From assembly GCA_030620285.1 (NCBI GenBank), contig JAUXFA010000020.1, positions 1 to 9,978 on the forward strand: DNA of 9,978 nt, read 5' to 3'. The position numbers and the translations under genes are program-made. The notes beneath the pieces were generated by a model. It made no database searches. It had not been told where the DNA came from and saw nothing but the letters and a program-made list of their open reading frames with translations. Below are positions 7,576 through 9,978 of the stretch, one piece after another; position 1 is the first letter of the stretch; the number at the start of each line of letters is the position of its first letter. The stretch is from Piscirickettsiaceae bacterium. GTDB lineage: Bacteria > Pseudomonadota > Gammaproteobacteria > Nitrosococcales > Methylophagaceae.

Positions 7576-8337
7576 TTATTGTTTTGGTAAAAAACGCATT
7601 GGATCAACCGGCTTACCGTTACGTCTAATTTCAAAGTGAAGTTGATTATTTTGAGTCCCTGTTTTTCCTAATAATGCTATTTTTTGTCCCGATTTTACCT
7701 GCTGCCCTTCCTTCACCAACAAGGTTTTATTGTGAGCATAAGCACTTAAATAAACATCATTATGTTTGATGATCAGTAAATTGCCATATCTTGGCAAACC
7801 ACTACCGCTATAAACCACCTTACCTGATGCCGCTGCGACAACACTTTGGCCTGATTTTCCTGCGATATTAATACCTTTCCGGCCGGCAGCACTTTTCGAG
7901 TAAGTCGATACGATTTTACCTTTTGTAGGCCATCTCCATGTCAATCTAGTATTGGATATATTAGTCGGTACTGCTTTCTTAGTTGTTTTGCTTGTTGCTG
8001 ACTTATTAGCTGTGACTTGCGGTTTAGTTGTTGTTCTAGTTTGTGTTTTAACACTTGTGCTTGACGACTTAAAGCGTAAGCGCTGACCTACAAAAATTTT
8101 ATAAGGTGAGCGAATATTATTTATCTTGGCGAGTGTTTTATAGTCCATGCCATAACGCCAACTAATTGAATACAAGGTCTCACCTTTACTGACTTTATAG
8201 ACTGCTGGAGGTTCTGCTGGTGTGTATTTGACTGGCGGTGTTTTAGTAGCATAGCCTTGATTACCAACGGGGGCGACTGCCCGGCCACCACTACAAGCCG
8301 TTAATAACAACACCAGTGATATGAGTAATATTCTCAT
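7576..8337 (-). CDS. nlpD: Murein hydrolase activator NlpD (LysM-M23 lipoprotein)
   Basis: An outer-membrane lipoprotein that in E. coli activates the periplasmic amidase AmiC to split septal peptidoglycan. The 253-residue protein starts with a lipoprotein signal (MRILLISLVLLLTAC) whose lipobox LTAC ends at C15; S16 at +2 fits outer-membrane sorting. A LysM domain spans about 46-89 (VYKVSKGETLYSISWRYGM to GQRLRF), followed by a Ser/Thr/Lys-rich linker (91-130) and a LytM/M23 domain (about 136-250). The zinc ligands of active M23 peptidases are degenerate: RKGINIAG replaces the HxGxD-type motif and QLHFE replaces HLHFE. This is the expected state of NlpD/EnvC-type activators rather than a working endopeptidase. 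It begins 2 nt after the yqaA stop without a clear ribosome site, so translation is probably coupled to yqaA. At 253 residues it is shorter than E. coli NlpD, mostly through a shorter region before LysM. Confidence 0.92.
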   Translation of the reverse strand: MRILLISLVLLLTACSGGRAVAPVGNQGYATKTPPVKYTPAEPPAVYKVSKGETLYSISWRYGMDYKTLAKINNIRSPYKIFVGQRLRFKSSSTSVKTQTRTTTKPQVTANKSATSKTTKKAVPTNISNTRLTWRWPTKGKIVSTYSKSAAGRKGINIAGKSGQSVVAAASGKVVYSGSGLPRYGNLLIIKHNDVYLSAYAHNKTLLVKEGQQVKSGQKIALLGKTGTQNNQLHFEIRRNGKPVDPMRFLPKQ

Positions 8338-8339
8338 AC

Positions 8340-8915
8340 TTATCTAAAAATAAAATACGCTATCACAATAATAGCTAATGTCAGCCAGCCGATTCGGTCA
8401 ATCCATTTATGTAGATGTTTTTCTAAGCGTTCCCCACCCCACCACATTAATCCCGCTTCTAGAAAATAGCGTAGCCCACGACTAATCGCCGAAGCGAACA
8501 CAAATGGTAATAACGCCATGGATGCTGCACCAGCAGCAATAGTGAATAATTTAAATGGAATAGGGGTAAACCCTGCTATAAACATCGCCCCAAACCCCCA
8601 TTTTGAAAACCAACTTCCCACGGTTAAATAAGCCTCTTGATAACCGAGAGAGATCAACCATGGTTCAATCATCTGAAAAGCATACATTCCAATAATATAG
8701 CCTGCGATTGCGCCAGCAACTGATGCAATGGTTGTCAATGCAGCATAAAACCATGCCTTTTCTGGTTTCGCTAAAGTCATTGGTGCCAGCATAATATCGG
8801 GTGGAATAACAAAACAACAAGATTCAGTAAAACTCACCAAGGCCAGCCAATAGCTGGCATATTTATGGCGGGACCACACCATGACTTTGGCGTAGAGCTT
8901 TGAAAATAATCCCAC
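8340..8915 (-). CDS. yqaA: YqaA-family (VTT/DedA-like) inner-membrane protein
   Basis: A 191-residue membrane protein of the YqaA group (COG1238) within the SNARE-associated/VTT superfamily that includes DedA proteins. Relatives have been linked to lipid scrambling and membrane homeostasis; the role of this branch is not established. Hydrophobic segments lie at about residues 21-47, 54-79, 107-128, 131-157 and 174-190. The family signatures are SFTESCCFVIPPDIMLAPM (28-46), with an acidic residue and prolines in a re-entrant region, and AGFTPIPFKLFTIAAGAASM (114-133), followed by SRGLRYF (145-151). The start is GTG at 8915-8913, sharing one base with the pcm TAG stop, with AGGG about 8 nt upstream inside pcm. 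Its stop is 2 nt before nlpD. The embedding in a surE-pcm-nlpD operon suggests co-expression with envelope and repair functions. Confidence 0.88.
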   Translation of the reverse strand: MGLFSKLYAKVMVWSRHKYASYWLALVSFTESCCFVIPPDIMLAPMTLAKPEKAWFYAALTTIASVAGAIAGYIIGMYAFQMIEPWLISLGYQEAYLTVGSWFSKWGFGAMFIAGFTPIPFKLFTIAAGAASMALLPFVFASAISRGLRYFLEAGLMWWGGERLEKHLHKWIDRIGWLTLAIIVIAYFIFR

Positions 8916-9574
8916 TAAATTTGCCCTGATAGCAACGGCACAAAACTAACGGCGTCTAACTCTGTTTCTTCAAATGTATGGCCGTTATAATCAATGACCC
9001 GCAATGATTGGCCTGAGCTACCACCAACAGGAATGACTAATCGCCCTCCCGGGGCTAATTGTTTTAAGAGTTCTTCAGGAACTTGTTCTGGTGCACAGGT
9101 CACAATAATACCGTCATAAGGTGCATTTTCTTCCCAGCCCCAACTACCATCACTGTGCTTCAATCGAATATTATTAAATTTTAAATGATAAAAACGTTCA
9201 CGCGCCTGATTTTGTAGTGGTGAAATTCGCTCAACACTAAATACACGATCAACTACTTTGGATAATACGGCTGTTTGATAACCCGATCCGGTTCCCACTT
9301 CTAAGACTTTATTCTTAGGCAAACCTTCTAACAATATTTCAGTCATTCTTGCGACAATAAAAGGCTGTGAAATGGTTTGGCCTTGTCCTATTGGCAGCGC
9401 TGTATCTTCATAAGCACGACTCGCTAGCGCTTCATCAACAAATAAATGTCGTGGCAGCTCTCTCATTACACTCAATACGTCAATGTTTTGGATACCTTGC
9501 TCTTTTAAACGAGTGATCAAACGATCCCGTGTTCGCTGTGAGGTCATGCCAATACCACGATGTTTTGAGATCAC
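8915..9574 (-). CDS. pcm: Protein-L-isoaspartate O-methyltransferase
   Basis: Methylates abnormal L-isoaspartyl residues in aged proteins using S-adenosylmethionine, starting their repair to aspartate in the cytosol. The 219-residue protein has [19 protein letters not shown] (59-77), containing the conserved TISQP, then the SAM-binding loop [12 protein letters not shown] (91-102), the acidic residue E115 in VFSVERI that should contact the ribose, and [11 protein letters not shown] (174-184). The start is GTG at 9574-9572, overlapping the surE TGA by 4 nt (GTGA). AAGGAG sits exactly 7 nt upstream, the best ribosome site in this operon. An internal ATG (residue 10, [10 protein letters not shown]) gives 210 residues, nearer E. 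coli Pcm (208), but has only a weak site. I also recall [10 protein letters not shown] as conserved in Pseudomonas-type Pcm, which favours the longer form. It overlaps yqaA by one base at its end. Confidence 0.95.
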   Translation of the reverse strand: MISKHRGIGMTSQRTRDRLITRLKEQGIQNIDVLSVMRELPRHLFVDEALASRAYEDTALPIGQGQTISQPFIVARMTEILLEGLPKNKVLEVGTGSGYQTAVLSKVVDRVFSVERISPLQNQARERFYHLKFNNIRLKHSDGSWGWEENAPYDGIIVTCAPEQVPEELLKQLAPGGRLVIPVGGSSGQSLRVIDYNGHTFEETELDAVSFVPLLSGQI

Positions 9575-9978
9575 TCAAATGCTCCTTGCAACCAGCTAGC
9601 AACACCATCAATTGCATCATATCGTGTTAAATCAACTTGTAATGGTGTGACTGATACTGCGCCACGGCGGATAGCATCAAAATCTGTTCCTGGCCCTGCA
9701 TCTTGTTCATTTCCCGCAGGCCCAACCCAATACATCGCTCGCCCACGAGGATCGAATTCTTTAATTACAGGTTCAGCTTTGTGACGATGTCCTAGGCGAG
9801 TACTTTCAAATCCAGAAATATCTGCAATGGGCAAATCAGGGACATTAACATTCAATATTGTGTCTGCCGGTAAAGCCGTTTTCTGTAGCTGTTCAACTAG
9901 CTTCTTAGCAACCCATGCCGCAGTCTTATAGTGAACACCAGTATGACTTGCCAATGAAATAGCAATGGCTGGCAAGCC
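9571..9978 (-). CDS. surE: 5'/3'-nucleotidase SurE, C-terminal part
   Basis: A metal-dependent nucleoside monophosphate phosphatase active on 5'- and 3'-nucleotides, associated with stationary-phase survival. The C-terminal 135 residues are present; the gene continues past the right edge. The visible sequence starts [14 protein letters not shown], an internal conserved segment, so the TTG at 9975 codes for leucine and is not a start. Further SurE marks are [17 protein letters not shown], and [40 protein letters not shown], which holds the typical Y/W-x-G and SVTPL blocks near the C-terminus. The N-terminal metal-binding Asp-Asp motif and the active-site GxxxN loop lie outside the window. Full-length family members have about 250 residues, so roughly half is missing. 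The stop overlaps the pcm GTG by 4 nt, making translational coupling likely. Confidence 0.95.
   Translation of the reverse strand, partial: GLPAIAISLASHTGVHYKTAAWVAKKLVEQLQKTALPADTILNVNVPDLPIADISGFESTRLGHRHKAEPVIKEFDPRGRAMYWVGPAGNEQDAGPGTDFDAIRRGAVSVTPLQVDLTRYDAIDGVASWLQGAFE
9582..9587 (-). promoter_or_regulatory. Ribosome binding site deciding the GTG start of pcm
   Basis: AAGGAG on the minus strand lies 7 nt before the GTG at 9574-9572 and inside the last codons of surE. The strength and spacing of this site favour the GTG over the internal ATG at 9547-9545. Confidence 0.7.

Noticed and set aside
7551..7578. Repeated AATAGCCC (minus strand) near the end of nlpD as an operator
   Set aside because: There are two 8-nt copies close together without dyad symmetry or a clear promoter; too short to support a binding-site claim.
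9571..9975. surE as a complete 134-residue gene starting at TTG 9975
   Set aside because: The TTG is the leucine of the internal GLPAIAIS motif; the family is about 250 residues long and the frame is still open at the window edge.
1..9978. A mobile element, CRISPR array, tRNA/rRNA gene, toxin-antitoxin or defence cluster
   Set aside because: Gaps between genes are at most about 95 nt, all large frames are housekeeping genes, and no spaced repeats, transposase motifs or tRNA-like folds were seen.

Overview
The window looks like an ordinary chromosomal housekeeping region of a fairly AT-rich gammaproteobacterium. Three things point there: the surE-pcm-yqaA-nlpD order, the prfB-lysS pair with a classical RF2 frameshift site, and the alaC-hom-thrC order. 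Pcm begins its core with [10 protein letters not shown], which I recall from Pseudomonas-type Pcm. A Thiotrichales-like bacterium (Methylophaga/Cycloclasticus type) is my guess from gene order and base composition only, and is not demonstrated.

Layout. All genes but one lie on the minus strand. Reading that strand 5' to 3' (high to low coordinates), the first block is surE (cut by the right edge), pcm, yqaA and nlpD, a tightly packed stationary-phase, repair and envelope operon with 4-nt and 1-nt overlaps and a 2-nt gap. After 68 nt containing a small hairpin come prfB (peptide release factor 2) and lysS (lysyl-tRNA synthetase), 12 nt apart. prfB is split by a programmed +1 frameshift and probably starts at a TTG with a strong Shine-Dalgarno sequence. 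lysS converges on the only plus-strand gene, an HDOD-domain protein (4003-4842), and a 10-bp hairpin lies between them. The HDOD gene is divergent from the second minus-strand block, alaC, hom, thrC and an unidentified small membrane protein cut by the left edge. The divergent spacer (3908-4002) holds candidate promoters for both directions.

How the genes work together. Hom makes homoserine from aspartate semialdehyde, and ThrC converts O-phosphohomoserine to threonine. AlaC is a transaminase of the alanine/pyruvate-glutamate type; homoserine kinase and aspartokinase are not in the window. SurE and Pcm are nucleotide- and protein-maintenance enzymes. NlpD is a non-catalytic LytM-type activator of a cell-wall amidase. 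YqaA is a SNARE-associated/VTT (DedA-like) membrane protein. PrfB and LysS serve translation.

Six of the ten genes appear to use GTG or TTG starts, so several naive ATG-based gene models need correction. rpoS, the usual neighbour downstream of nlpD in many gammaproteobacteria, is absent at that position. I found no mobile element, CRISPR array, tRNA, rRNA or defence-like cluster, and I do not see a new biological system here. No stretch longer than 300 bases lacks a gene.
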